From contig DAITSJ010000006.1 of NCBI GenBank assembly GCA_036843405.1, positions 89,158 through 153,157 on the forward strand: DNA of 64,000 nucleotides. The letters run 5' to 3'. Of this stretch, positions 9,082 to 17,660 are shown in pieces (within the stretch, counting starts at the first letter, position 1; every line of letters begins with the position of its first letter). The stretch is from DGNJ01 sp002388905. Its GTDB lineage: Bacteria > Pseudomonadota > Gammaproteobacteria > Pseudomonadales > Porticoccaceae. Position numbers and translations under genes: made by a program. The notes under the pieces are model-generated. The model was not told where the DNA came from, did no database searches, and saw nothing but the letters and a program-made list of their open reading frames with translations.

Positions 9082-10461
9082 TCAACCGAGCATGGCCTCG
9101 CGGTACGCGAGCCACCACTCCCACTGGGTGTCGTCCTTGGCAAAGCCCTCGTAGACCTTGCCGCCGCCCGGCCAGTCCGCCGGTTTGTTCTCGCCGATAA
9201 AGGCCTGATACTTGAGGGTCATATTGCGCCGGCCGATGGCACCGCGCGCGTTTTTGGAAATATGGGGCCAGGTGTCGGTGTCGTCCTGCTCGATTAACCC
9301 GGATGAACCGAGTTGCTGGACACTGCTGCGCAGCATCTTTTCCTTTGTAGCTTCCGGGCAGTCCTTCTCCGCGAATACCCAGGTCCAGAATTCGGATTGA
9401 TGGGGTCCTCGGGGCACAATGATATGGGCACCGAGAGCGCCAAGCATCTCGCCGTCCGGCTGGGGCGCGTAGACGAAAGCCAGCTGGATATTGGGGAAAA
9501 TCCCTCCCACCTGGGGCGGAGCCTTGACCAGAAGTTCTATCTGCCGCTCGGAGAGATGCCTGGCGAGCTGGGGCACCAGTTCCCCGGTCACCCCGGGAGG
9601 GGGAAGCTTGAGAAGCCGCTCCTCCAGGGTCATTCCGGACAGGTCGGTACCGGAATCCACAAAGGTCTGCTCGATGGGGATGCAACGCAGGTTGTGGCCG
9701 TTGGCGCTCACGTTGACCCCGTACATGGCCGGCGGGGTGCCGTCGTCGCCGGCCTTGAACAGCCCCATATCGGTGAGCCAGCGGTGCAAACTCAGGGTGT
9801 GGAAGCCGTCGCCACCGGATTGCTCGCCATTACACTTCCAGTTGCAGTCCAGCATGATCTTTTGGGGTGGACCCAGTACCTCCAGGCCCTGGTCGGTGCG
9901 GCAGAACAGCATATCCAGGTAGAACTTGAAGTCCCCCAGGAATTCCTCCAGGGAGGGACCGTCGTGCTCCCAGGTCGCGAAAATCAGGCCGCCGTAGAGC
10001 TGTACGCGGGCTTTTTTCAGGCCCAGCTCGGATTTCTCGCGGATATTGCCGTGCATCTTCTCCTTTTCGGCGGGGGCACCGACGAAATCGCCGTTGGGGC
10101 GGAAGGCCCAGCCGTGGTAGATGCACTTGTGAACCGGGGAGTTGCCCTCCTCGCCCAGGGCCACGCGCATGCCCCGGTGAGGGCAGACGTTAAGGGAGGC
10201 ATGGATGTTGCCCTCGCGATCCCTGGCGACAATCAGTTCATCCTCGCCAATGGGGCGCACCATATAGTCATTGGGCTCCGGGATCTCGGATTCGTGGCCC
10301 AGGAGATTCCAGCACTTGCCGAAGAGCTGTTCCAGCTCCCACTCGTAGAGCCCGGCGTCATCCATCACCGCCAGGGATACCTCGCGGGTGTCGCGATTGA
10401 TCAGATCGTCGACCGACCTGCCTCTACTCGGGCGGCCAACGCCCGGTACCTTTATGTTCAT
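9082..10461 (-). CDS. Rieske aromatic-ring-hydroxylating oxygenase alpha subunit (copy 2)
   Basis: A 459-residue paralogue of the copy at 6993-8372 and collinear with it, with the same cluster ligands C93/H95/C113/H116 and the same DGFHTLSLH catalytic-iron motif. Identity is almost complete from about residue 50 to 150 (including at nucleotide level) and much lower around residues 185-275, the region lining the active site in this family. That pattern suggests duplication with functional divergence, or conversion of the Rieske domain. It is the first gene of the oxygenase block and is followed by the beta subunit. The 146 bases upstream, before MFS1, contain no hairpin I would call a terminator, so transcription might also continue in from the MFS1/VOC genes. 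Confidence 0.93.
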   Translation of the reverse strand: MNIKVPGVGRPSRGRSVDDLINRDTREVSLAVMDDAGLYEWELEQLFGKCWNLLGHESEIPEPNDYMVRPIGEDELIVARDREGNIHASLNVCPHRGMRVALGEEGNSPVHKCIYHGWAFRPNGDFVGAPAEKEKMHGNIREKSELGLKKARVQLYGGLIFATWEHDGPSLEEFLGDFKFYLDMLFCRTDQGLEVLGPPQKIMLDCNWKCNGEQSGGDGFHTLSLHRWLTDMGLFKAGDDGTPPAMYGVNVSANGHNLRCIPIEQTFVDSGTDLSGMTLEERLLKLPPPGVTGELVPQLARHLSERQIELLVKAPPQVGGIFPNIQLAFVYAPQPDGEMLGALGAHIIVPRGPHQSEFWTWVFAEKDCPEATKEKMLRSSVQQLGSSGLIEQDDTDTWPHISKNARGAIGRRNMTLKYQAFIGENKPADWPGGGKVYEGFAKDDTQWEWWLAYREAMLG

Positions 10462-10607
10462 GGCCCACCCTGAACAATTATTGTAATACTTGCCTAATCT
10501 ATACCCAGGCCGGGGCCAATATCAACTGCTTTCGGGCCGGCGCGACGTGGATTCCCGCCCCGACCAGTTCTACCAAACCAAACTGGACCGATCGTCACGG
10601 TAGAAAC

Positions 10608-11921
10608 TCAGTCGACCAGAACCGGAGACCTGGACGACTTGTCGCCATTCTTCGATCCGCGGATATCGGCGTGACCCGACTGCGGATCGCCCTCCCGCCC
10701 CGGGGGCCGACCCAGTGTGCAGATAAGCAGTGAAGCCAGAATCGAGCCCGCGCAGAGCAACAGCAGCCAGGGTCGGTAACTGTCGGCGATATCGTAGGCC
10801 ATTCCCGCGATGGCCGAGCCAGCACCGATAAACAGGCCATAGCCGCTCATCATCATGGCAAAGATAGTGCCGTAGCTACGCAGCCCGAAGTAGCGGCTCG
10901 CCATATAAGCGATGACATCCACCTCCGCGCCCAGGCAGAGGCCGACAACGAGGCCGGCTGCGACCGCTATGCCATAACCGCCATTGAGCGCGAACAGCAA
11001 CAGGGAAGCGGCGCAGGGGAGAAGAAAAGCCGCGCCGGCGATCAGGCGGGTATCGTAAAGATCGAACAGCATTCCCATAAACAGGCGGCCGACGATCATT
11101 GATGGTCCGATAAAAAACGCCACCGACGCCGCCATGCCGGGAGACAGGCCGGAATCGATTAACATGGGCTGGATATGGACGAGAAACGTACCCACCGCCA
11201 GCGCCACAAAGGCCAGCGCCAGCAGCAACTGCCAGAAGCGACGGGCACGTAGCGCCTCGCTGACACCATACCCCGCCCCGGGAGAAACCGGGTTGGCCGT
11301 TGGGGAAACGGCCCCGGCCGATGGCTGTGTTCGGGGCGCGCGATCCCGGAACCAGGCCAGGGTCGGGATAAACATCAGCAGTGCGCTGGTCGCGCCCACC
11401 ACCGGAAATATCCAGTTGACCCCCACGGCACGTACCAGCCAGATCACTAACGTCGGCGTCACCGCCACCATCAGCCCACCGCCGGTCAGGCACATTGCCA
11501 GCGCCATACCCCGCTGGACACTGAACCATTTCACAACCCCGGCGGTCCAGACCACCGGCGTGACAAACATGCTGGCGATGCCAAAAAAAGTACAGGCGGC
11601 AAGCCATGTCCAGATCTCCGGACCTGCCAGTCCTATCAGCGAGAATCCCAGCCCGAAAAGCCAGAGGCCCCAGAGTGCGACAATCCGTGTTCCAAGCCTG
11701 TCAGCGAGCACTCCCGCCAGAATATTGCCAACCAGGTGGATGGCCATGATCAGCGTCAGGCCAAAGGCAATTTCCCCACGACTCCAGTCGTAAACCGCCT
11801 GGAGCGGCTTGATCATGGTGCCAATAAAATGTGTGTGGATGCCGCCCAGGGCTATACCCAACGCCGCGGCCAGGACCACGCCCCAGCCGTCGTGCCATTC
11901 CTGCCTTGCTGTGTTTGCCAT
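10608..11921 (-). CDS. MFS transporter (MFS1), monocarboxylate-porter-like
   Basis: A 437-residue inner-membrane carrier with about 12 hydrophobic helices and the major-facilitator signature between helices 2 and 3 (GVLADRLGTRIVALWG). The opening GWGVVLAAALGIALGGIHTHF and the DWSRGEIAFGLTL segment are nearly the same as in the paralogue at 17661-18965. The family resembles oxalate/formate and monocarboxylate porters that move organic anions. The start ATG at 11921 has no clear Shine-Dalgarno. It is downstream of the VOC gene and upstream of the Rieske block on the same strand, so it may import or export an intermediate of that pathway. Confidence 0.88.
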   Translation of the reverse strand: MANTARQEWHDGWGVVLAAALGIALGGIHTHFIGTMIKPLQAVYDWSRGEIAFGLTLIMAIHLVGNILAGVLADRLGTRIVALWGLWLFGLGFSLIGLAGPEIWTWLAACTFFGIASMFVTPVVWTAGVVKWFSVQRGMALAMCLTGGGLMVAVTPTLVIWLVRAVGVNWIFPVVGATSALLMFIPTLAWFRDRAPRTQPSAGAVSPTANPVSPGAGYGVSEALRARRFWQLLLALAFVALAVGTFLVHIQPMLIDSGLSPGMAASVAFFIGPSMIVGRLFMGMLFDLYDTRLIAGAAFLLPCAASLLLFALNGGYGIAVAAGLVVGLCLGAEVDVIAYMASRYFGLRSYGTIFAMMMSGYGLFIGAGSAIAGMAYDIADSYRPWLLLLCAGSILASLLICTLGRPPGREGDPQSGHADIRGSKNGDKSSRSPVLVD

Positions 11922-12125
11922 AAATAGGGTTGTCAGTGATTATTATGCCGCGAGAGAGAAGTTGGCCGGACGGTCCGGCACTCGGTGGACCAACCTGTAC
12001 ACTCCGGCCCTGCCTGTCTGGCCACGACGCCCGCGGGGTATAGGCAGGCACAACGTCTATGCCTTATCCATTGTCACCCGTGTGGCAGTCTGGATGGTGA
12101 AGGTCCCGGCCCATGATCCTTCTGC

Positions 12126-12590
12126 TCAAGGCAGCGCGCGGGCATTTGCCGGATCGAAACGCAAGACAATCTCTGAATAGTGGCCTGCCTGCCGCCGTGT
12201 ATCGATATAGGCAAAGCGCACCGCCGACGTACCACCCTCCATGACCACCGGCGTATTCAGTGCCTCGCAGCTCTCGATTGCCCGGTCCCAGGCACTTTGG
12301 TCGGGCAGCAGAAAGCCGAGATGGTGAAAGCCGATATCGCCGGGATTGTCCGGAAGGGCCTCCAGGTAGATCGACGGCCAGTCCAGGCGCGGCTCGATCA
12401 ACTCGATTTCGGCACCGGGGACAGCAAGATGGGAGAGGTTCAGCAACGCAACTTCATTACCCGCCTCGTCACGCAGGTCCCGAACCACATCGACCACTTC
12501 CGCACCCATGCGGCGTTGGATGCCGGCCACCGCGGCATCGATATCCCGAACCACATAACCAAGCTGAAAAAAACGACCGTAGACTGACAC
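12126..12590 (-). CDS. VOC family (glyoxalase/dioxygenase fold) protein
   Basis: A 154-residue protein with the paired beta-alpha-beta-beta-beta modules of the vicinal oxygen chelate superfamily. Recognisable pieces are FQLGYVVRDIDAAVA at the start, IELIEP in the middle, GFHHLGF at the opening of the second module and GHYSEIVLRF near the end, which supply candidate metal ligands (Gln/Glu/His/Glu). The start is a GTG with GGGAG about 6 bases upstream. Members include glyoxalases, epimerases and ring-cleaving dioxygenases; at this length a lyase or epimerase is more likely than an extradiol dioxygenase. It is the first gene of the leftward MFS1/Rieske series and is divergent from the SDR/UGSC operon. 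Confidence 0.8.
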   Translation of the reverse strand: MSVYGRFFQLGYVVRDIDAAVAGIQRRMGAEVVDVVRDLRDEAGNEVALLNLSHLAVPGAEIELIEPRLDWPSIYLEALPDNPGDIGFHHLGFLLPDQSAWDRAIESCEALNTPVVMEGGTSAVRFAYIDTRRQAGHYSEIVLRFDPANARALP

Positions 12591-12736
12591 CCTGCACTCC
12601 CGCTTTGCAATTATTGATTGACCCGCGCTTTCTGTCTGCTGGCCGCCTCCCGGGGGCGCCCCTGACTATTTAACGCTGGCGTCGGGGTAACGATTAACGG
12701 CTTCCGCTAACAGGCGGCACAAAGCGCCAATTCGCG

Positions 12737-12755
12737 ACATATATTAAATATATGT
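12737..12755. promoter_or_regulatory. Palindromic operator candidate in the divergent VOC/SDR1 promoter region
   Basis: The 356-base gap between the two divergent genes contains a near-perfect palindrome, ACATATATTAAATATATGT, with 9-bp arms about a single central A. It lies in a strongly AT-rich stretch (12725-12835) that should carry both promoters. A 17-of-19 match occurs at 32327-32345 beside TetR2 and TBDR3, which hints at a shared regulator. AT-rich palindromes can arise by chance, so this is a candidate only. Confidence 0.45.
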
Positions 12756-12946
12756 ATTTCCTTGCCCAAATATAAGAATTCCGTATAAGTATAATTTCAC
12801 ATTGTTTCCAACATCTGTAATATACAAATGAGGGAACAATTAAGCAATTCGCTGCTCTAGCAGTGACGAGACTTGGTATTGATCCCGATATAACCAATAA
12901 ACCGCGCCCATGCCGGCCTATTCTCGAAATAAGGCCGGTCAGAGCA

Positions 12947-13789
12947 ATGAATGGCCCCATGAATAAACAGATGGAATGGACCTGGCAGGATGGCGTTGCG
13001 GTCATTACCGGCGCCGGTGGTTTGTTGGGCCGGGGCATGGCCGTGACCCTGGCCCGCGCCGGCATGGATCTGGTGCTGGCCGACACCGATACGAAGGCGG
13101 CGGGCAAGGTGGCGGAAGAGATCAAGGCATTGGGGCGCAGGGTTCTGGTGGTGACTACCGACGTTGCCGATCCAGAAGCACTCGAATCCCTCGCCGATCA
13201 GGCCTGGACGGTATTTGGCAAGGTCAACCTGCTGTGCAATAACGCGGGCATTGCGCTTCTTCGCCCTTATGGGGAGTTGACCCTCGATGACTGGAACCGG
13301 GTACTGGGCATCAACCTTATGGGCGTAATCCACGGCATCCACGCCTTCCTGCCCCGCATGGCCGACCAGGGCGGTCTCCGCCATATCGTTAATACGTCGT
13401 CCATGTCCGGAGTCGGAATCGCCTCACTGCGCCCGCTGAACGCACCCTATGTGACCGCCAAGTTCGCCATTGCCGGGTTGACCGAGACGCTGGCGCCCGT
13501 GGCTGCCGCGCAGGGTATCGGCGTGTCCGTATTGTGCCCGGGGATGACCGTCGCCGATCCCTCGAAGCCAATGACCTACGCCATGGCCAGCGCCGAATGG
13601 TACAGGGACAACCTCCTGGACCCCATACAGGTGGCCGAGGAGATGTGCCGGGGCATCGAGGAAAACCGTCTGCATATTTTCCCGCACCGGGCCGGGCTCG
13701 CCGAGGTGGAGCAACGCCACGCCGCCCTACTCGAGGGTTTTCGCCAGGCGGGGAAGACCTCGCCGGAAGAGAAAACCCGGGACACCTGA
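12947..13789 (+). CDS. SDR family oxidoreductase (SDR1)
   Basis: Classical short-chain dehydrogenase of 280 residues. It shows the cofactor motif TGAGGLLGRG, the NNAG motif, and the catalytic Ser (NTSSMSG) and Tyr/Lys pair (YVTAK). The aspartate after the second strand (LADTD) suggests preference for NAD(H). It is the first gene of a rightward operon with DUF6282, UGSC and NifU-like genes. Start codon choice is open between ATG 12947 and ATG 12959; a longer in-frame extension to 12863 is unlikely because it lacks SDR character. It probably oxidises an alcohol or reduces a carbonyl in the same pathway as the following two enzymes. Confidence 0.87.
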   Translation: MNGPMNKQMEWTWQDGVAVITGAGGLLGRGMAVTLARAGMDLVLADTDTKAAGKVAEEIKALGRRVLVVTTDVADPEALESLADQAWTVFGKVNLLCNNAGIALLRPYGELTLDDWNRVLGINLMGVIHGIHAFLPRMADQGGLRHIVNTSSMSGVGIASLRPLNAPYVTAKFAIAGLTETLAPVAAAQGIGVSVLCPGMTVADPSKPMTYAMASAEWYRDNLLDPIQVAEEMCRGIEENRLHIFPHRAGLAEVEQRHAALLEGFRQAGKTSPEEKTRDT

Positions 13790-13817
13790 ACACGACTTCA
13801 ACAACCAGGGGATAACA

Positions 13818-14696
13818 ATGGGTCATATCAAACTCGAGGATGCCGTCGACCTGCACTGTCATTTCGGCCCGGATTTCCTGAATCCCGGTCACGATCTCAA
13901 TCATTCCGTCACTGCCCTCGAGGCCGCCACCGAGGCGGCAGACGCGGGCATGAAAGCGATTGTCCTCAAATCCCACGACTTTCCCACCGCCCATCTGGCC
14001 CACACCCTGCGGGAAACAGTCCCGGGTGTGTGCACCTGCGGCGGCATCGTGCTCGACCACCAGGTGGGCGGTCTGAACCCCTGGGCAGTGGAACATGCCC
14101 TGCGGTTGGGCGCGAAAATCGTCTGGCTGCCCACGGTAGCCAGCCACCAGGACTACCTGAACGGGCTGGGGGAGATCTTCGGCTACCCGGGTACGGGAAT
14201 TATCACCATCGACGAGAAGGGAGAACTGCTGCCCGAGGTACGTGAAATTGTCGACCTCGTGGCCGAGCACGATGCCGTGATCGCCACTGGCCACACGACG
14301 GCCGCGGAACATTATGCCCTGGCCCGTGAGTTCGGCCGCCGCGGCAAGGTAGTCGTGACCCACGCCACCGAACAGATGGCCGGCCCCCACCTGACTCGGG
14401 CCCAGTGCGTCGAGCTGGCGGAACTCGGTGCCTATATCGAACTTACCGCCCAACTGTGCGTCGCCCATATGGGAATGAGCCCCAAACCGGTAAAGGCGGT
14501 GGCGGCGATGATCGAGGCCATTGGTCCCGAGCAGGTGGTCCTGGGAACGGATTACGGCTGGACGGAGGAGCTGCCCCACCCGGCCCAGGGCTTGCGGGAT
14601 TATGTAGACGGCCTCTGGGAAGCGGGACTTTCGGAAACCATGCTCCGGCGCATGGCCTGTGACAACGGCGCCCGTCTGCTCGGGCTCAAGGACTGA
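13818..14696 (+). CDS. DUF6282 / amidohydrolase-superfamily protein
   Basis: A 292-residue protein resembling metal-dependent TIM-barrel hydrolases. Features are an HxH metal motif at the end of strand 1 (DLHCHFGPD), a candidate Lys (IVLKSHD), ATGHTT and VVTHATEQMAGP with further His ligands, and LGTDYGW near the C-terminus supplying the catalytic Asp. This layout matches the amidohydrolase superfamily and the family named DUF6282, whose reaction I do not know. A GGGGA-type ribosome site precedes the ATG. It lies 28 bases after SDR1 and 140 before the UGSC gene. A hydrolase or decarboxylase activity on an intermediate is plausible but inferred. Confidence 0.8.
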   Translation: MGHIKLEDAVDLHCHFGPDFLNPGHDLNHSVTALEAATEAADAGMKAIVLKSHDFPTAHLAHTLRETVPGVCTCGGIVLDHQVGGLNPWAVEHALRLGAKIVWLPTVASHQDYLNGLGEIFGYPGTGIITIDEKGELLPEVREIVDLVAEHDAVIATGHTTAAEHYALAREFGRRGKVVVTHATEQMAGPHLTRAQCVELAELGAYIELTAQLCVAHMGMSPKPVKAVAAMIEAIGPEQVVLGTDYGWTEELPHPAQGLRDYVDGLWEAGLSETMLRRMACDNGARLLGLKD

Positions 14697-14836
14697 ATCT
14701 CAGGACCGGCACCCTGGTCCAGCTACAACCCCGACTATTAACCGGGGCACTCACGCGATGCGCACGTCATACCTGTGGTGGCCCGTGGGACCCGGTAGTA
14801 ACACCCGTCTCAACAGCTAAAGGAGTTGAAACCAGC

Positions 14837-16540
14837 ATGAACATCAGCACCACCATTCGTGATGAGCAACAATTTGAAGTGGTCTGGCCGCTGGGCCGAA
14901 GCGAGCGCATGGAAACCAACTTTGCCGATCGGCTTGGCGACCTGAACGGCAAAACCATTGCCGAAGTCTGGTCCTGGATGTGGGGCGGCGACCTGGCCTT
15001 TGCCGTGGTCCGCGAACAATTAAAAGCCCGCTACCCGGATATCCGCTTCATACCCTATACCGAATTCGGCAATATCCACGGGCCCGAGGAGAATGAAGTT
15101 ATCGCCCGCCTGCCGGAAAAGTTCAGGGAACACGGCGTCGATGCCGTGATTCTGGGCATTGCCAATTGCGGCAGCTGTACGCCGGCGGTATTGCGGGCCC
15201 ACCTGGCCTGCGAACGCGCCGGTTATCCTTCGGTATCCATTGTCGGGGAACCCTTCGTCGCCCAGTCCACCGCCGTTGCCGAACATCTCGGCGTGGCGGG
15301 GGCGGCCATGGCCGTGTACCCCGGCAATATCGAGGCGGACAGCAAGGATAACTTCAGGGAGAAATGCGCCAAAAACCTGCCGGACCCGATCGTCGAGGGG
15401 CTGACAGCGGGCAATATCGGCGGCAGTGACCGGGCGGCCGACCCGGAACCCCGGGATATTGTCTTTCGGGGCACCCTGGATCAGGTAATCGATCATTTTG
15501 AGGCCAGTCAATGGTCGGACGGCCTGCCCTTCGTACCCCCGACACCGGACCGGGTCGAGGCCTTTCTCGCGCACACGCCCCGCAACCCGGGGGAAATACT
15601 GGGCACACTCCTGCCCGCCAAACGGGAAGCGACTATCTGGAACGTCGCCGTCAACGGCGTCATGGCCGGTTGCAAGCCGGAATACATGCCTATACTCGTC
15701 GCAGCGGTTGAAGCCATGTGCGACCCGGATTTTCGCATCGAGGACCAGGGCGCCGCGCCGGCCTGGGAGATGCTCTGCGTGGTCTCCGGCCCCATCGCCC
15801 GGGAGCTGGATTTCAACCATGCCCACGGTGTGTGCTCGACGGGGACCCGACCCAACACCTCGGTGGGACGATTCCTTAGGCTGTATTCCCGAAACGTGGC
15901 GGGACACAGGATACCGCCCGGCGTCACTGACTACGCCGCCGTGGGCAATTCCTTCGTGGTAGCCATTGCCGAGAACGAGGAATACGTCCGGGACATCGGT
16001 TGGCCCACCTACGGCGAGGATCGCGGCCTGGCCGCCGGCGAGAACGGCATCACTTTGCAGGGCATCGTCGCGGCCAGCCCCTCCTTTCTCTATGCCGGGC
16101 CCGGGGACGGCGACGTGCCCTCCTACATCGAACCCCTGAAAGAAGTTTTCGGTGATGCCATGTGTGGCTACTGGGGCTTTACCGGCGCCACCTATGGCCA
16201 GTGGCATCCGCTGATTATCCTCAACCCCGATATGGCCAGGCTTATTGCCGAAGCGGGATGGACCAAAGACGACCTGCGCCAGTACCTCTACGCCAACTGC
16301 CGGATCCCGGCCCGGCATATGGAAAAACGCGGCGACCTGATGAATCTCGACCTGGCCGCCCAGGTCCGCCAGGGGGTATTGCCGGAGGTATACCACGAGA
16401 CCGATGACCCCGAGCGGCTGGTACCTGTATTCGTGCGACCGGAATGGATCAATATTATTGTCGCCGGGGCACCCACCACATTCTTTCGCGGTTACATGAA
16501 CAATCACGAACAAGGCGTGCCGATTACCCGGAAACTCTGA
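14837..16540 (+). CDS. UGSC family (seleno)protein homologue with Cys in place of Sec
   Basis: A 567-residue two-part protein. Residues about 15-190 match the UGSC family, in which a selenocysteine or cysteine is followed by Gly-Ser-Cys. Here the motif is NCGSCTPAV with Cys111 encoded by TGC (15167-15169), so no selenium decoding is needed. The remaining 375 residues (from about DQVIDHFEASQWSDGLPFVP) form a second domain that I cannot name; it has several conserved-looking Cys (AVEAMCDPD, GVCSTGTRPN, YANCRIPARH). AAAGGAG lies about 12 bases before the ATG. The CxxC-like pair suggests thiol/redox chemistry on a carbonyl or C-S/C-halogen bond, but the reaction is not known. It is flanked by the DUF6282 and NifU-like genes. 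Confidence 0.78.
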   Translation: MNISTTIRDEQQFEVVWPLGRSERMETNFADRLGDLNGKTIAEVWSWMWGGDLAFAVVREQLKARYPDIRFIPYTEFGNIHGPEENEVIARLPEKFREHGVDAVILGIANCGSCTPAVLRAHLACERAGYPSVSIVGEPFVAQSTAVAEHLGVAGAAMAVYPGNIEADSKDNFREKCAKNLPDPIVEGLTAGNIGGSDRAADPEPRDIVFRGTLDQVIDHFEASQWSDGLPFVPPTPDRVEAFLAHTPRNPGEILGTLLPAKREATIWNVAVNGVMAGCKPEYMPILVAAVEAMCDPDFRIEDQGAAPAWEMLCVVSGPIARELDFNHAHGVCSTGTRPNTSVGRFLRLYSRNVAGHRIPPGVTDYAAVGNSFVVAIAENEEYVRDIGWPTYGEDRGLAAGENGITLQGIVAASPSFLYAGPGDGDVPSYIEPLKEVFGDAMCGYWGFTGATYGQWHPLIILNPDMARLIAEAGWTKDDLRQYLYANCRIPARHMEKRGDLMNLDLAAQVRQGVLPEVYHETDDPERLVPVFVRPEWINIIVAGAPTTFFRGYMNNHEQGVPITRKL

Positions 16541-16628
16541 ACATTATTTACCCGGCAATCTCACAGGTAAGTCATTGCCGGCTTGAAACGGTGACGGCAG
16601 GCAGCAGGAATCGCCAGGAGGAAACTCG

Positions 16629-16919
16629 ATGACAGAAACGCAAAATGAACCGCTCTTTATGAACGATCTCCGGGCCCTGGTACAGGGTGACGGCCTCGAC
16701 CTCGAATACCTCGGAACCGACAGCATGGCCGGGACCCTGAAGCTTCGGCTCACGGAAGGCCCCAACCCCTGCGCGGCCTGTGTGATGTCCCGGGAGCTTC
16801 TGGAAGATATTGCCCTGACAACGGTGCAAAAAACCGACCCGCGGATTCGGAAGGTCTTGGTCAGAGACGAGCGTCCGAACGCGACAACGCAACCGCGGCG
16901 AACTGATTTCAAACTTTAG
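16629..16919 (+). CDS. Small NifU-like CxxC protein
   Basis: A 96-residue protein whose plan follows the NifU C-terminal domain: an acidic start (VQGDGLDLEYLG), a strand pair (GTLKLRLTEG), a CxxC motif (PCAACVMS) at the place of the NifU CxxC, and a helix ending in a beta strand (RIRKVLV). NifU-type domains assemble or transfer Fe-S clusters as dimers. AGGAGG precedes the ATG by a few bases. It lies 88 bases after the UGSC gene and ends the operon. Because NifU identity in this short protein rests on the motif and pattern only, it could instead be a dedicated thiol-relay partner of the UGSC protein. Confidence 0.6.
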   Translation: MTETQNEPLFMNDLRALVQGDGLDLEYLGTDSMAGTLKLRLTEGPNPCAACVMSRELLEDIALTTVQKTDPRIRKVLVRDERPNATTQPRRTDFKL

Positions 16920-17030
16920 GCGAGAAAACCCACGGCTCCCCACACCGGCAACAAAAAAATAATCAGGCGGTAAATTTCGGTAACTGTTGAAACGGAAAGC
17001 TTATCGGCGCCTCAGGAAGAGTAGCGCTTT

Positions 17031-17056
17031 AAAAAAAAGCCCCCAATTAAGGGGGC
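17031..17056 (-). terminator. Rho-independent terminator after CMD1
   Basis: On the minus strand a perfect 6-bp GC stem (GCCCCC/GGGGGC, 6-base loop, 17039-17056) is followed by eight T (17031-17038). It is located about 110 bases beyond the stop of the CMD1 gene and ends the MFS2-CMD1 unit. In the other orientation there is no T run. Confidence 0.85.
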
Positions 17057-17163
17057 AATGGGAGAAGCATATTGATACGGACGGGCAATGCTGGGCGTTG
17101 CAATGCCGCCACCGGCTTTCGATAAAACGCCATGATGACAAGCAAAGGATTATTGCGGGCCGT

Positions 17164-17568
17164 TCATTTGACCAGGTCACCTGCTTCTGGCCCCTCCCCT
17201 GCATCAAAAATTTCCTTGGCGATACTCACGGCCGTTGCCACGGGAGGAAAGCCCACATAACCCGTCAGGTGATACAGCGTCTCCTCGAGTTCTTCTTTTG
17301 TAACACCGTTTTTCAACGCAATACGGAAGTGGTATTGCAACTCATGCGTCGAGCGGCTTGCCACCAGGGCGGCCAGGGTGATCAGGCTTCGATCGCGGCG
17401 CGAAAGGCCCGGCCTCGTCCAAAGCGGGCCGAATACATTGTTGATGGATAAGGCACCAATTTCGGGCGCGAACGAGCCCTCAGGTGGCTTCAACATGGCC
17501 TCCGCAGCATCCGGGGAAAGCATGTCTCGAACCAGTTCGACACCGTCATTATCAATTTTCTGGGTCAT
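17164..17568 (-). CDS. Carboxymuconolactone decarboxylase-family protein (CMD1)
   Basis: A 134-residue member of the CMD/AhpD-like all-helical family. The central LWTRPGLSRRDRSLITLAAL and the following HELQYHFRIALKNGVTKEELEE are typical of the gamma-carboxymuconolactone decarboxylase branch, which lacks the AhpD CxxC pair; none is present here. True PcaC acts in the beta-ketoadipate path, but many homologues in catabolic islands have other or unknown roles. Start at 17568 (MTQKI) has GGAGA upstream; a longer frame to 17586 is less likely. It follows MFS2 by 92 bases and has its own terminator. A second copy is at 29410-29796. Confidence 0.83.
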   Translation of the reverse strand: MTQKIDNDGVELVRDMLSPDAAEAMLKPPEGSFAPEIGALSINNVFGPLWTRPGLSRRDRSLITLAALVASRSTHELQYHFRIALKNGVTKEELEETLYHLTGYVGFPPVATAVSIAKEIFDAGEGPEAGDLVK

Positions 17569-17660
17569 TGCAATCGATCTCCACAATCCGAGTTAATAGG
17601 GTTTTATTGATAGGGCTATCTGTATACGCCCGCTTCCAGCGGTGAGAAAAAGTTTAACAA

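Noticed and set aside
9026..9685. Minus-strand frame overlapping the end of Rieske alpha copy 2
   Set aside because: It is the +1 shadow of the same gene with biased Arg/Pro composition, not a separate protein.
15167..15169. Possible selenocysteine codon in the UGSC protein
   Set aside because: The codon is TGC, plain Cys, so no SECIS or selenium decoding is implied.
13389..16513. Two long minus-strand frames opposite DUF6282 and UGSC genes
   Set aside because: Shadow frames of strong plus-strand genes.
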